Assembly (NCBI GenBank): GCA_021785095.1 | Contig: JAJYGM010000601.1 | Location: 1 to 5,227 of the forward strand | Direction of reading: 5' to 3' | DNA length: 5,227 nucleotides | Source: Actinomycetes bacterium | GTDB taxonomy: Bacteria > Actinomycetota > Acidimicrobiia > Acidimicrobiales > Bog-793 | Part shown: positions 5,124 to 5,227 of the stretch, piece by piece | Layout of the letters: each line of letters begins with the position of its first letter | Numbering within the stretch: the first letter of the stretch is position 1 | Made by a program: the position numbers and the translations under genes | Notes under the pieces: model-generated | Databases searched by the model: none | What the model was told of the DNA's origin: nothing | The model's input: only the letters and a program-made list of their open reading frames with translations

Positions 5124-5227
5124 ATGGCGTTTCCCCGTCTCGTGTTCGCGGGCGCGCTGCTGGTGGCCGGAACCGGGTTGGGGGCTCTGGGGCTCACCAC
5201 CGTGAGCACCGCCTCACCCGACGCCTC
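5124..5227 (+). CDS. N-terminus of a secreted or membrane-anchored protein (runs off the window)
   Basis: ATG 5124 opens 34 complete codons before the window ends. The protein begins MAFPRLVFAG and continues with a long hydrophobic stretch of Ala, Leu, Gly and Val (about residues 6-25), then turns polar (STASPDAS). This is a short basic n-region, an h-region and a possible signal-peptidase site around residues 28-32, or an uncleaved anchor. No lipobox cysteine is visible, so it is not an obvious lipoprotein. Nearly all codons end in G or C, supporting the frame. The mature domain lies beyond the window, so no function can be given. Confidence 0.7.
   Translation, partial: MAFPRLVFAGALLVAGTGLGALGLTTVSTASPDA

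Noticed and set aside
4630..5205. 191-codon plus-strand frame over the S4 gene
   Set aside because: It is a shadow of the minus-strand Hsp15-like gene, whose domain and ribosome binding site are clear.

Overview
This is a G+C-rich window (roughly 70%, third codon positions mostly G or C) with GTG starts, tightly packed genes and a possible leaderless promoter. That fits a high-GC Actinomycetota genome. A deep lineage such as Acidimicrobiia is possible from the L,D-transpeptidase architecture, but that is only a guess.

Layout. Bases 2-169 (+) are the last 55 codons of a universal stress protein. It runs directly into an archease gene (to 591), which overlaps by 4 bp with rtcB (588-2045), an intact RNA ligase. 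After a 180-230 bp stretch of uncertain coding status (2046-2276), containing two possible micro-ORFs, a 9-bp triplet repeat and a hairpin, comes an envelope gene (2277-3632): an L,D-transpeptidase with N-terminal hydrophobic segments, an Ig-like domain, a peptidoglycan-binding domain and a YkuD domain. Seven bases later a D-2-hydroxyacid dehydrogenase begins (3640-4629). Convergent to these is an Hsp15-like S4 RNA-binding protein (4687-5037, - strand). The 57-bp gap between the two convergent genes holds a strong GC hairpin and a 19-bp tandem duplication. A divergently transcribed secreted or anchored protein starts at 5124 and leaves the window.

How the genes relate. Archease and RtcB form one functional unit: RtcB joins RNA 3'-phosphate or 2',3'-cyclic phosphate ends to 5'-OH ends, and archease activates its guanylylation. 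The adjacent stress protein, and the S4/Hsp15-type protein that in E. coli handles stalled 50S subunits, suggest an RNA and ribosome stress theme, but this is inferred from neighbourhood alone. The transpeptidase and the dehydrogenase are probably co-transcribed downstream without an obvious functional link.

I do not see a new defence system, mobile element, CRISPR array, tRNA or rRNA. The observations most worth a second look are the ambiguous start of archease (possibly CTG), the overlapping start/stop junctions with an 18-codon ORF before the transpeptidase, a sharp ACA-codon cluster confined to the 3' half of the transpeptidase gene, and that enzyme's atypical SNGCVE active-site motif.
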